Positions 39,690 to 51,499 of a stretch of DNA of 64,000 bases are shown piece after piece. The notes below the pieces were generated by a model that saw nothing but the letters and a program-made list of their open reading frames with translations, did not search any database and was not told the DNA's origin. Origin of the DNA: Trichoplax adhaerens. Lineage: Eukaryota; Placozoa; Uniplacotomia; Trichoplacea; Trichoplacidae. Numbering within the stretch: position 1 is the stretch's first letter; every line of letters begins with the position of its first letter. The DNA is taken from contig NW_002060962.1 in the NCBI RefSeq assembly GCF_000150275.1, positions 834,136 to 898,135 on the forward strand, given 5' to 3'. Made by a program: the position numbers and the translations under genes.

Positions 39690-40070
39690 TTATGCTTTAA
39701 ACGATAACAAATTAAGGAGGAAATGAAAAGTATATCATTTCACAGATCAATTTTTTTACAAGCCTGATGCACCTGTTACTAAATCAATCAATTAATTAGG
39801 CTTGAAACTATTGTATTTATCTACTAAATACATCTATCTATAAATACTAAAATACAATAATTAACACCAAACGCATATCTTGATTAGTTAAAAGAGTATT
39901 TGCTTTTATGACCACGTCATCTTGTTTACATAGTTTTACCAAATAGTATTTAAATGCGAGGTTGTTGGCGATTCGAAGGATAATAATACTTAAGCCAGGC
40001 TATAGTTTATTAACCAAGTTTGCAAGCTGATCATTTTTTGGCCTAAGAATTCACTACTGCAGGTAAATAA
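39690..40070 (+). repeat. Upstream block of peptide gene 4, duplicated at 33280-33680
   Basis: This block lies about 270-650 bp upstream of the start codon at 40345 and includes the TGCACCTGTTACT word. Its second copy lies 6.4 kb upstream without a gene. Confidence 0.7.
39768..39778 (+). promoter_or_regulatory. TGCACCTGTTA word upstream of peptide gene 4
   Basis: 567 bp upstream of the ATG at 40345, preceded by GA and followed by CTAAATCAATC. The gene 1 copy has a similar flank (GA before, ATTGAT-rich sequence after). Confidence 0.45.
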
Positions 40071-40344
40071 TTTATTGCCTTGTACTCTATAGTTTAATTT
40101 GTTGGTTATGAAGCAGACTAATGATAGACATATAATTTGGACGCATTACTTGATCTAATCAATGTATCTGTTTTAAATTACGATTGAGAATTGCTATTAT
40201 TTTGATTTTTTTGGAGTAACAGTCTTAGCTATATGTGTATATTGATGTTGAGGAATAGTTTAAGAATGTTTGTACTGCGTAAATACCAATCACTAGTACT
40301 TCCATTAATTCAGTGTACACATTTTAATTATTTTAGATAGAGAA

Positions 40345-41072
40345 ATGGCTTTCCAATTCAAATTTATAACCGTCATTGCGATCCTGTTGGGATTATCTGC
40401 TGTTATTGATGCTTCTGATTTCATCATCTTCAATGAAAATCCCATAAGTTTCTTGGATTGTTCCACGCAACGAAATCAAGTTTTAACGTATTGGGATGAA
40501 TGTAATTTGCAGGTTCCATTCGACGACTGTCCTCTTAAGAAACGACGTTCTATTAGTGATTTCGATCTGGACACCGAAAATAATCAAGCACGCTATACTA
40601 AATTTGGATCAGGTTAGCTAACTGCAGTAGCACCGGTTGATTTTAGTGCTACCTATTCTATTTCAATATTTAGATCAGATTTTGCTTTAAAATATTAATC
40701 TGAAGATTAAATATTGATAAATGAGCGTTTACTTATAGCTCTTTTCATTTATAGTGCATACAAATATATACAGAACAGCTATCTTGTTTATTTGTTTCTT
40801 ATTTCAATTTTCTTTTCTCGCACTGTGAAGAATTAACTGCAGGCCGTGGCTCAGCTGATTCGTTTTTGAAATTTGGTCATCCAATGTATGCTCGATTGGC
40901 CCCGTTAAATTTGGAAAGATTAGACGAAAAATGTTGTATGCCTGCTCCAAATCCTCCAGCTCAATGTTTGGCTTTACCCTCTCTCTGCCCAGCTGGCAGC
41001 AGTTATGATGAATCAACTTATGAACAAATGGTCATCGGTGGATGCGAAATTTTTATTGAAGAAAATCTTTGA
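40345..41072 (+). CDS. Secreted cysteine-rich prepropeptide 4 (insulin-like layout)
   Basis: Exons 40345-40612 and 40843-41072 with a 230-bp phase-1 GT-AG intron give 165 residues. The signal peptide is about 1-23. The mature start SDFIIFNE matches peptides 2 and 3. Cys 39, 53 and 62 keep the x13 and x8 spacing, but the Gly after the first Cys is Ser. The basic site is KKRR at 65-68. The second half has CC 120-121, Cys 131, Cys 138 followed by PAG instead of PGG, Cys 157 after 18 residues, and the shared FIEENL end. It clearly groups with peptides 2 and 3. The frame on the minus strand at 40804-41016 is a shadow. The poly(A) signal is at 41204-41209, after a decayed GATGTGAAG block. Confidence 0.88.
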
Positions 41073-41193
41073 TTGTAACGCAGTATCACGTTGTAATCGA
41101 AAGCAAGCAGACTATCTATTTAGTATAGCTATAATATTCCGCTATAGTTTGATTGACAGTATTAACTTGATTAATAACCATATAGCATGATGA

Positions 41194-41209
41194 TGTGAAG
41201 AAAAATAAA
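41194..41209 (+). terminator. 3' UTR block and poly(A) signal of peptide gene 4
   Basis: ATGTGAAGAAAAATAAA is a variant of the block shared with genes 1-3. AATAAA is at 41204-41209. Confidence 0.55.
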
Positions 41210-41219
41210 ATACTTGAAC

Positions 41220-42726
41220 CAAACTGAAAAGTGGTAAATTAATTTTGTTGTTTGGATTTGCCTTTTGCAAGAAACTTGCTGCTAGAAATAACGTTTAGTC
41301 ATTTTATCAATATTAAATTTTAATTTAAGATATCGACATTTTGATGAAGTTAGTGAAGTTCGTTATTTCTATAAAATTGTACGAGAAATTAATATTCATT
41401 CATTAGTTTGGGCTATAATACTATAGTTGTTCATCAAAAATGCCCCAAAATTTAATTTTGCTACAATAAAAATGCATTGATGAAATAGCATCGAGGTAAG
41501 ATTTTGGATTTATAATAATGTGTGCTGCTATTGATTTATTAAGTACTATTATGATTGATCATAAGTTATGCAAAGGTAAATTGAGAACCCTCAAAGAAAA
41601 CATTGTGAGATATGTTTGCACTACAGGAAAGAGCGAGGAACTTCGCTATATAAACCTGCGATGAATATAAGCTGAGCACGCATTCGATGTTACTTATCAA
41701 TTCCTGTATAATGAAAGTTAATTTTTAGAATTTTTAGAATTTTCTTTGATAAATTTCTGATTATAGAAGTGGTAGCATATATGAAGCAACAGGAAGTAGT
41801 AATAAACATGATAGCATAAAAATTCGAGGTTTTAACTAGTTTAGTTTACTGATTAAAATAAAGTTTATCTAGTAAATGAGTATACCGTATGATTAATTAA
41901 TAACCTGACTACTTTATCTGCATCCGCATTTATCATTCTTTATATAGTCGTAATTTTTGTTAAGTATTGTTCTTACGAGAAGAGGGTTACCGAGGAGTAC
42001 GTAGAAGACTAATTTTATTGTTAAAGATAAAAGGGGGTACAGTGTCTTATATTTTCCTTGTTCACAAGCTGGCGATACAAGTCACAAGCTTATAGAAACT
42101 AAAAGGAGCCTTTCTATTGCGCGATAAAGTAAAAACGCCTTATTAATCTTCTCTCATCAGAATAATTTATATTATGAAATAAATCAAGATAAGAATATTT
42201 ACATCTAGCTAACTTTAATCTCTTAATGAGCAAATCTGCATCTGTTATTACAACTTCTGTAATTCGTATTTCATAGCAAATCATAATTCGTTATCCACTT
42301 TGCACCAGTTAACACTAATTAAGATTATATGAAAGAAAATATGCTATTCATAGTAATACTGTTACATGCAAAAATGATATTAAATAAAATGTGATTTAAC
42401 CGATAAACGTATTTAGATAATGCTTTGAATATGATGAGTTTTCATTAAAATGATTTTCGTAAGATAATTTTGTTGATGAACTACGGTAAAAGTTACTTTA
42501 CCCTTCCATAAAGTTTAATTGCTAACGCGGTTACTTATCTGTGTTCTAGATGAAGATTTTTTGTCTGTCTTAGTCTTTTCTTTGAACACTATATGCTATT
42601 TTGATAATTATAGGCAAACTCTAAAATGAATGCTCTCTTAAAAATACATCTAAAGCTTACAATTGGCAGTAAATTGAAATAAAGAGACATTTTCTCTAAA
42701 TTGCGTTGCTTTTAAAGTACGATTGC
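41220..42726. other. Intergenic DNA, no gene seen
   Basis: AT-rich, with stops in all frames and no recognised repeat. Confidence 0.4.
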
Positions 42727-42731
42727 TATAG

Positions 42732-43315
42732 CGTCACGGTATGAACCACCGTGAAGAGTAAATGACTAAATTTAGTGTTTTACATTTATATATGGAGATA
42801 ACTAACAATGACTTACGGTAAGAACTACGATAGTTATTATTTTGTTACTGTAAATTATGCTTTATTGTAGTAAGAATTCTCATAAGGTAACTAATATCAA
42901 TTGATTATATAGTGTTATGACTTTGAACGCTTGTGATGAATATCGTGAAGATATCCAATTATAGATGATACTATAAATAATTCTGTTAGTGGACAGACAT
43001 ACTGTTGTCTAATTATATAGAATCGTTCAGTGCATGTCCAAAATTATGAATAATGTCTGTATTAATTTAGCTGTCCAATATGAGCTAAATTTCATGAACT
43101 GTTACGACTCATACGTGATAGCTGCTGCCGAAGGGTATTTAAGCTCGGCAGGTAGTTGAATAAAAGAAGAGTTATATAGTTGTTTTAACAGAAGCAAAGG
43201 CGTCTAAATTCTTGTGAGGTAGTTAAGGGATACTAAATCCCGGAGACTATATTTAGAAATTTATTTACGTTATCTTTATCTTTGTTACGAAGCTGGTTTG
43301 TGACATACAGTTTCC
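42732..43315 (+). mobile_element. Solo LTR 3 (584 bp, plus orientation)
   Basis: Starts CGTCACGGTA (a one-base change from TGTCACGG) and ends TTTGTGACA. The flanks TATAG (42727-42731) and TACAG (43316-43320) differ at one base, fitting an aged 5-bp target duplication. TATAAATA at 42972 and AATAAA at 43159-43164 give a U3-R-U5 order. The U5 half is clearly similar (reverse complement) to LTR 4, 100 bp away. Confidence 0.7.
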
Positions 43316-43415
43316 TAGTAAAGATTTTAAGAATTCTGTTCCAGTAATTCTCATCCGAGATATGCATATATTTAATCATAAATTTTTAAATTGCAGTCAT
43401 TACATCATATCCTAG

Positions 43416-43857
43416 TGTCACAAACTAGCTTCGTGACAGGGATAACGTAAAACAAATCTCTAAATTACTATAGTCTCCGGGATTCAGTATCCCTTAGCAA
43501 CCTCATAAGAATTTAGACGCCTTTGCTTCTACGTTAAACTCAACTAGACAATTGAGAACTATTTTATTCAACTATCTGACGGGTTTATATACCCTTGTAC
43601 AGCAGCTAACAATCATAAGTCATCTTATAAAAATACTTAGTTGAGAACATCTAGTAACTAATTTTTCACAGTCGGACTACAATATGTCCATTCACAGAAT
43701 CATTTCAGTGCACATTACAGCACAGCATTAAATTTACTGTAACATATTTATAATTAGAGTAATTCCTATTGTCAGTAACTAGTTGTAATATATTATCGCT
43801 ATATTATATTAACCAAATTTAGATAGCTATTTCTTCACGGTAGTTCGTACCGTGACA
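43416..43857 (-). mobile_element. Solo LTR 4 (442 bp, target duplication CCTAG, minus orientation)
   Basis: Reads TGTCACAAAC...ACCGTGACA on the plus strand, with CCTAG on both sides (43411-43415 and 43858-43862). The poly(A) signal is on the minus strand at 43563-43568. It pairs as an inverted repeat with LTR 3, most strongly over the U5 part. Each member has its own target duplication, so two separate insertions explain the palindrome better than one foldback element does. Confidence 0.75.
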
Positions 43858-43862
43858 CCTAG

Positions 43863-45848
43863 AATAAAATGTATCTTGCAATGTCATACGATATCACTTG
43901 TGTAGTTAGAGTTACGTTATTTATTATTTACTATAACTGGAATTAAATTGTAGCAAAGGCACCATATTTTAGAATCAATATTGATTGAATGTGTTTTTAT
44001 ATAAATTTTTTGTCAATCCTGTGGATTTAATACCTAAAATCTTGGTCGCTCGAATACGAAAGATTTTGCATCGAACATAGCAGTTTTACTTTACCTTTTG
44101 GCATTGATTGCAACGGTTTGATAATTAAGAATTATTATTGCAATACAGGCGTAAAAGTTTAAAAATAATCGCTTTTCTTAGGTAAACTAATTTTAGATAG
44201 AGATAAATCGTTGCATATAAAAATGGCTCTACTTGTCAATTTCTACAATGGATTTCAGTAAATGAACTAGATATTGATTAACTATAGTTCATCAGTCATA
44301 GACAATTATTCTGGTCATAGTGTAATTTAATCTGTTATTTATTTCCCATTTCAATAATATCAAAGACTTATGGTATGTAATTTAACCAAACTATGATCGA
44401 TAATAGAATCGAAAATTATGTATATCAAATGATTAATAATTACCTCCGCATTTTGACATCGTATGGTCTTAAATTCCAAGATGTAATCTAAATGACTGAC
44501 TCCTTAAAACGTATTTCTTGCTGTTGGGAATGTTCTAATTCTAGTTCAGGACTTTAACTATGCTAAGTTTTTGAGTGAAAACAACCATATCTTAGGGTAT
44601 TCCGATTGATGAATCTTAAAAAAATCGGTCTAAGATCACATTTTTTTAATTCTAACATTTCAATCTAAAATATATTACTTGCCTAGTAATTGCCTCTATA
44701 AAATAATGACTTATAAACATCGATTTTTTGATAGTCTCGGTAGCCGTTAGGTTACTGCAAACTGAATAAACCATAGTCTTCTAGATTACTTTGGTCTCTT
44801 TAAAACTCTAAGGTAGTACCTATAATTTTAGACGAAAAGTTACTTATTTAAATCTTTAAAGCCACTATTTGGCAATTGATCAATGACAAAAATTTACTTA
44901 AGTATTACAGTTTGAAAATTGCAATATCCCATCTTGAAGTTGATTTCTGTTCTATAGCCATAGGCAAAATCTGAAGCGTTATACTTGTGAAAATTGTAGT
45001 TGTTTGGGTTCCGGATTATGTTATGGTCTGCTAAGTATTATCTCTATTTCTAAAGTATTCCTAGCATACATGTTAAAAACAAGAACTATCTAGATATGTT
45101 AGAAGAATATTACGTCATATGGCGTAGCGGCTAATTACTGAAGCACTTTAAATATTACTGTTAAATACAGTGCAACGGGCGGCATTAATGCTAGCTTTAG
45201 TAGTGGCATAATTCAATCCTAATTCTAAGTCAGGAAAGAGTCAAAATTTAAGATATAGAACGATTTTTAAAACAATGACAGTAATTTGCACTTTTGCGGC
45301 GTCATGTTCGTAGTTATTACAGTAATTATAGTTTAAATTAAGAACAGGTTCCGTATTTATTTATTTTCGCTAGTTTATCTATCGCATCGAAATAGAGCTA
45401 TGACTATTTGAATAGGGTTACTTATTCGTGCTATAAAAAGATTTGATGAGATAAAACTTTGATATTTACGAACAGAATCATCAAATTATAACCTTTTTTG
45501 ATGTGATGAGTGTTCATGAAGTATTATCTAAAGTAATTAAGAGGTATTATATCTAAAAAGGAGAAAGCTAACCTAGAGCAAATTCTTGAATTATTATACC
45601 ATGTTTTGGCGATGGCATAGCTTTCACAGCGGACGGAAGTTAATAATGTCAGAATATTTATTGTCTTGAGCAAAATCTAGGATAATTTATTTTGATATAA
45701 ACAAATTAACGATCGCATAATTGTAAATTACCGTAATGTTTGCATAAAATTTCCATTAAGAAAAAAGAATTTTCAGGAAATAAAAATATCGTATTAAAAA
45801 TAGAAGAAGCCTAGCTTATTACATTTCTACTACTCAGGAACATCAACA
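43863..45848. other. Intergenic DNA, no gene seen
   Basis: No coding stretch. A short match (CTGAAGCGTTATAxTTGTGA) links 44971 with 20075, suggesting an old dispersed repeat that I could not delimit. Confidence 0.35.
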
Positions 45849-46735
45849 TGAATAATTCGATCTTAGATTTTATCAAAGTTGAAGGATTACACACTGTACT
45901 TCATTTAATTACGATATCTATTAATTATGCTGACACCGATATAAATTTGAATATAACATAAAAGATGAATTAGAGTAGATATTAGGATATAGATAAAGTT
46001 ACCAGAATGTTGTAAACAGTCTCGTTCACATTCCTGGGCAATTCTGACGAAAAATTTGTTGCAAATCGAGACTTTAAACAAGGAAAAATTAAATTATTAC
46101 TTGAAAATCAATGTTTAGAGCCACTGCCAGGTCTATCTTTTTAAGATCTACCTATGGTACAAGTCTAAATATTGACGATTTCTCTTCAGAATGTTGCCGT
46201 AAAGCGTTAGAATCTCTAAGACAAAAACTGAACCCAAACTTTATTAAAATGTCAGCCATTTTATAGTAGGGGTTACAATAATATTAGTTACCATTAGATA
46301 GATAATATCATACAACTATTCCCTTATCTATAAAGTAAAACTATGTATAACACCGTTCTATAGATAGCGATATTACAACAAATACTAACCTATTTTATGT
46401 AATGAAAATAAGATAAGTATTTGTGCAACAAAGATTCACTTTGTAACAACAATTTAATTGAATCATCTGGTATTCGGTAAACAAAATCTGTACTGCTATG
46501 TTTTAAATTTCAATTATAGGCGTAAAAATAGGTCGCAAACTTTCGGTTAAATATTCTATTAACAAACAGGCTTTGTGGTGAACCGTACATTCGAATCGAT
46601 TTTTCGATTCAATCTTCTAATCCGACATACTATTTCTGTCTAGCGATAAAGAAGTCTCTAAGGCTATTGATCATGTTATTCTTGCTTAAGTACCTCATGA
46701 CAACAAAATTAGACGATGGAAAGAGAGATTATAAT
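45849..46735 (+). pseudogene. Decayed coding relic, family not recognised
   Basis: Three consecutive open segments of about 36-41 codons lie in different frames: 45849-45959 (from an ATG), 46022-46144 and 46144-46266. Further protein-like stretches broken by stops continue to about 46735. The segments have a normal mix of charged and hydrophobic residues rather than AT-driven Lys/Asn/Ile/Phe runs. No splice sites join them sensibly: the frame change near 46135 falls within a few bases. This fits a frameshifted pseudogene. I do not recognise the protein. Confidence 0.35.
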
Positions 46736-46739
46736 GGTT

Positions 46740-49557
46740 GTGATTCTAATCAGAGATTTATAAATAGCTATTTTGTGATTGATATGGAAATAACTAGAGT
46801 CTACCTGGTGAAGTACATTCGTTAACGTATGGATTGCAGAGTTATACTCCATTATAAGACATTCATTGGAATGAATAATCATTTATAGGTTTATGTTAAT
46901 AGAGTTAAGATAGCAACCACAATAGCTTCGAACTTAGACCCTCTTTCAAGTCAGATTTTCCAACGTACGCTTATCGATACCAAACCTGAAGCGAACTCCG
47001 AATTACTAAATGTGCTATAAACTACAATTTTTTACATGTGATTAAAAATTTTTTATTCGCACAGACAACTAAATTTAATATCCAAGAGTAAAATTTTCTG
47101 TTACAAGATATGCTTCTATCTAAGCATTACCTTTAATATTAACAGCTAACTTAACTAAAGCGAAAACGCATCATGAAATGATTTAAGAAGAATTATATTA
47201 CTGTATCATGTTATAATTACGGTAATGCAATATCTATCAGTATAATCCAATATCAAAGTTATCAACAAATAACTTCGAAGTAATATACCTGCTCTATTCT
47301 CGGCTGGTCAGTTAATCAGATCGCTAACTGCCTTCTTGCAATTGCAGCAACATACTAAATCGAAATTTGTTTATTAGTAGTCACCATACAAATGGTGCAA
47401 CTAAGGTTCAGGCTATCTCCGATATCGATAGATGTGTAAAATATCACCTATCTATAGAAGATCTCAGAAGAAATTACATAATCACAATACTCATTAGTCT
47501 ATGGCTATCGCCTTAATGGCGAATAATTGTTATGGTATCTACAGAAGTATTTAAATAAAATGTTATACCCGATTCTAATGGGATTCGCTCTAAAATATTT
47601 TCCATGTCATCGTAGTCATTTTATTAATGTGTCGTCAAAGACTAATAATGTTATGATTTTGATTCATGAAACAATTTGAAATTAACTCGATACTTGACAA
47701 TAATAAAGTTTCAATGTTATGGCTAATCATAATCCACTTTTGACGTCATTGAATGACTCTATTGACTTACCGGCATCGTAATCACATCTGGCAATAAATT
47801 TAAATTTTTTTACAAGAATATTTTTCTTCATCAAATTGATTAGACTTAGCAACTATCGATACCATTTGTGTAAAATTCTCAACTAAATGACTTTAAAAAT
47901 TCATCAGCTTCGCTATCTTCCCCTGATACGATTTAAAATTAAGACCGTATAAAGCATGAGTATGGATCTTCTAATTATCAGCTTTTCCAATTTTTTAATA
48001 AGATGAAGTTAATTTTTCCAGTTAAGATGTTTTCATATTCCTTGATAGATAAATGTTTATAAACATGGTTACTAATAAAAGGATGAAAAAACTATTTATT
48101 GGTTAAATTACTTTTTCATCAAATTTATTATAGTCAAATTCTGTTTAATTTTATAGCAAGGTTTTTGTTACTGTCATAAACTGGAATTAATTCTATTTAA
48201 ATTATTTTGTTATATTGTAATAGTTTAATTAATGTAATTGAAAGCTAAATCACGATTACGCGATGGATGCGGACTATAAATATTTTCAATACAGGTAATG
48301 TCTCTTTAGCCAGACTGGTAAAATAGAGCGTACGTGATTAAGTAATAAATTTAAAAAAGGAAAAAATAAAATAGGACCGACTTCATTCATGTCTATAGTT
48401 TCAATGTATCAATTTCACCGGTAGAAAGTTTATATTGATATATCTATGAGCATTAATGCTATCTTCTTTGTCAATACCGTTTTATGCGGCTGAACGGGTC
48501 TATTGATTTCTTCCAATGGCTCAGTATATAATCTAGGCTTCTAAACTTCACTTCGTATTCGGCTATAAGCCAAAATTTTTGATTTACAAATAATGACGTC
48601 TTTAATATGTTTTAATAAGATAGCAACGATAATAAATAGAAAATGATCATTTAATGACCACTTTAATTTTGATTTTCAATCAAAAAGGTCAATTAAATTG
48701 AGCAATTAGAATGTAAGCAATTTCTTGAGATTTCCTCCTATTTTCAGAAATTATTAGGTTTGGCTCTAAGTAAAAGTGATCTCTAGAAGATAGAGAGGTT
48801 CTAACTTGGAAAAATTTTATTTATACTTCGTTTTTAGCAGATAAATTGATTATTTCTACTAGAAACAAGCTGATTAGTAAGATCGAATAATGATAACAGA
48901 AAGAGTTTTTTTATGGCTTTTGATGACAGTAAAAGAGAAGTTAATAGAAGAACATAAATAAATATATTGTATTATTTCAACATGAAACAGGATGGGTTGA
49001 TTGTAACCTAGAGCACACATTTCATCAACTATGTCAATAAGGCCGGTGCCCACTTGCACCTGTTCATCATAACATCAATTAGTATTTGATTGATTCGAAT
49101 CGTATATTTTTAGCTACAATATAATTCGATTTCGATTATGGGCTAGAAAACCCAATTATGGTGGTTGAATTTCTATTAAATACATTGTAAAGCTGACATG
49201 TTACTAAAATAAGATAATGAAAAGTTTTAATGAAATCAAAATACCCTGGCCATAAGTATATAAGGCACTCCATAGTCCATTGCTGGCTCAATTTTGGCTT
49301 AAGCGACAGACTAGGCGTAGCGTTACGTAAGTTGAAATTTAAAAAATACAATATTATTGGCAATAGGTCTTGTTCTAAACTACCCACTACATTACATAAA
49401 AATAATTATTCTTGCTGCATAACTATATTGATAATGTATAAATGGAAATAAATAGCTTTTAAAGGTTGATAATCATTTTCTGAGCGATATTTTTTCGTTA
49501 TACTTGATTAGAATTTAGTAGAGAGGTTGAGTTACATACAACGATATCAGAAATAAA
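46740..49557. other. Intergenic DNA upstream of peptide gene 5
   Basis: No supported gene. Around 47850-48000 the minus strand has short protein-like open pieces separated by stops, possibly another relic. The short frames at 48874-49059, 49136-49387 and 49230-49451 overlap each other on both strands and have no recognisable character. Confidence 0.35.
49055..49064 (+). promoter_or_regulatory. TGCACCTGTT word upstream of peptide gene 5
   Basis: 503 bp upstream of the ATG at 49558. The 10-base core is identical to the other four copies. The next base is C instead of A. Confidence 0.45.
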
Positions 49558-51447
49558 ATGGTTCATTATACTTCAGTGGTGATTTTGCTCACATTGGCTG
49601 TCTTATGTGCTGCAAAACCAAAGGCATCTACAAAATGTCTTCTTGAAAACTTTTACATTGGTGAAACCGTCGAAACAACACCTATCGTATGCCATGACGA
49701 TAGAACTATAGTGGCGCGCTATTTCCACCTCTGTAACATTAAATTCCACTTCATTGATTGTCCGGTCAGCCAAAAATGCTTAAGAAAACACGGTATCACA
49801 ACTCGATTAGATGAAGAATTGAAAAATAATGGTAAGCTTGTAACAGAATAAAACTAAGTGGCTTTCAAGCACTAACAGAACCAAAGAGTCATTAATTTAA
49901 TTCATTTTCCTTTGGTAAATTATCAGCTTGACTTTCAGTTCGAGGCTATCTATTGAATATCTAATTTTATCATGCCTTCGACTTCCTATTTACAAGATTT
50001 CTTTTATTCATTTCTGTATGTTTTGCAACGTAAGAGAAGTATATGAGTATTGTACATCTTTCTATTTATTATTTAACAAGCGCACATTACTGTATAATCA
50101 CTTATGATCAATAGCTTCCGTTCTCAATTAAATATGGATAGATATTGGTAGACATTTTGATTACAATGATCATACTAAAATTCGATTGCAAGTACGTTTG
50201 ACACAAAAAGTGAAGATCTTAAGATGCTACGCTACTTTTATATTCGTTGACAATCAAAAAGGTGGATACTTGCATTTTGTAGTCTTATTGATTAATAGAA
50301 TTTGAAGGCTTGTATCATTTTTATGATTGGATAGCAAATGTAAATTTTAGAATTATTGAAGACGTTTCATTATTATAAAGCGAATCAATTTTTTTACGCT
50401 ATATCGCTCTGATTATCGATATACTCAGTAATAATGTATGACTGGATGTGCGAAAGCTTACTAGTATAGTATTATTTATGTAATAGTGATTGTCATATTT
50501 ATTTAGCATGAATTGAAAACTTGATGGATATAGTAAATTAGCTCGATTTAAATCAGCTTTTTAAGTAATATAATATCGATATTATAAGGAATATTTTTGT
50601 TATATTTTCCGTTGGATTGTGTAACCATAGTTTAATGTATCATATGACGTTATAATTATTGAAAATTTTTCCACGATTGGGCTTATTTAACAGCAACTAG
50701 ATTTCAGTTAATTAGTAATCAGTCGCTTTACATTATAGGGTTAGTTTTTCATTTTAAATTACCAATAGCGGAATAGATATCAGGATTTATAATATATTTC
50801 TTACTTGAAATTTGGGATTTAGAAAATTGTTAGGTTTTGATTGGTAGGTATGAGATTGCTTTTAGACCCAACTACTATAACGTAGCAGTATTATAATTGT
50901 ATATACTTTACGGTAAGGTTCAGATATTTCTAAAGCATAGTATTTAATGATAATTTTTCCTGTGCTACGGTATCGAAGTTTTAACAATAGAAATCTGACA
51001 AAATTACCTTCGTTCTACATTTTATGTTATATAATATGCGGCTGTGGTCTCTTCAAGTATTGTTCAGAAAGGAGTTAAAGATTAAAAATATATTCTACTT
51101 GATAATTTTATGAAGATACGTTGTTATCTTTTATTCAAATATTCAAGGCTATGCGCTAATCCTAAATCATTACTATATTTTGCAATTTATATCATGCAGA
51201 GAATATTCAAGATCGGGATGAAGCGCTCACTTTCCTAGATACCTATGACAAGCGTGATTCTGCTAAGACAGAATTTAACAAACTGAAGGGAAAGTGCTGT
51301 AAGAGTAAGAAAAGCAAAAGCACATGTACTGATGATGATGTCAAAAAGACTTGTCCTGGTGGTACAAAATATTCTGCAAAAGCATTCCAACACATTACTA
51401 AAGTGGCATGTGAAATGACAATAGAAGAAGCTATTAATGAAGGCTAA
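49558..51447 (+). CDS. Secreted cysteine-rich prepropeptide 5, divergent member
   Basis: Exons 49558-49831 and 51200-51447 with a 1368-bp phase-1 GT-AG intron give 173 residues. The signal peptide is about 1-19 (ends LCAA). The core spacing is kept: Cys 45, 59 and 68 (x13, x8), CC 124-125, Cys 134, Cys 143 with C-PGG, and Cys 162 after 18 residues. It differs from the others in having two extra cysteines in the first half (27 and 74), which could form a fifth disulfide, in lacking the multibasic site after the third core Cys (only KR at 109-110), and in a Lys-rich loop after CC. The minus-strand frame at 51235-51549 is a shadow of exon 2. It belongs to the family by spacing and gene structure rather than by overall identity. 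AATAAA is at 51484-51489. Confidence 0.85.
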
Positions 51448-51483
51448 TTGTAGATGAACAACTTGCAGCCAGTTATTCATTTC

Positions 51484-51489
51484 AATAAA
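51484..51489 (+). terminator. Poly(A) signal of peptide gene 5
   Basis: AATAAA lies 37 bases after the stop codon. The GATGTGAAGGC block of genes 1-3 is absent. Confidence 0.6.
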
Positions 51490-51499
51490 GCGAGCAGTG

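Noticed and set aside
42732-43857. One large foldback (long inverted repeat) transposon
   Set aside because: Each arm has its own TG...CA-type ends and its own 5-bp flanking duplication, and the arms differ in length by 142 bp, so two inverted solo LTRs explain it better.
8166-51447. Calling the five peptide genes true insulins
   Set aside because: Cysteine spacing in both halves differs from insulin, relaxin and IGF patterns, so only the layout is claimed as insulin-like.
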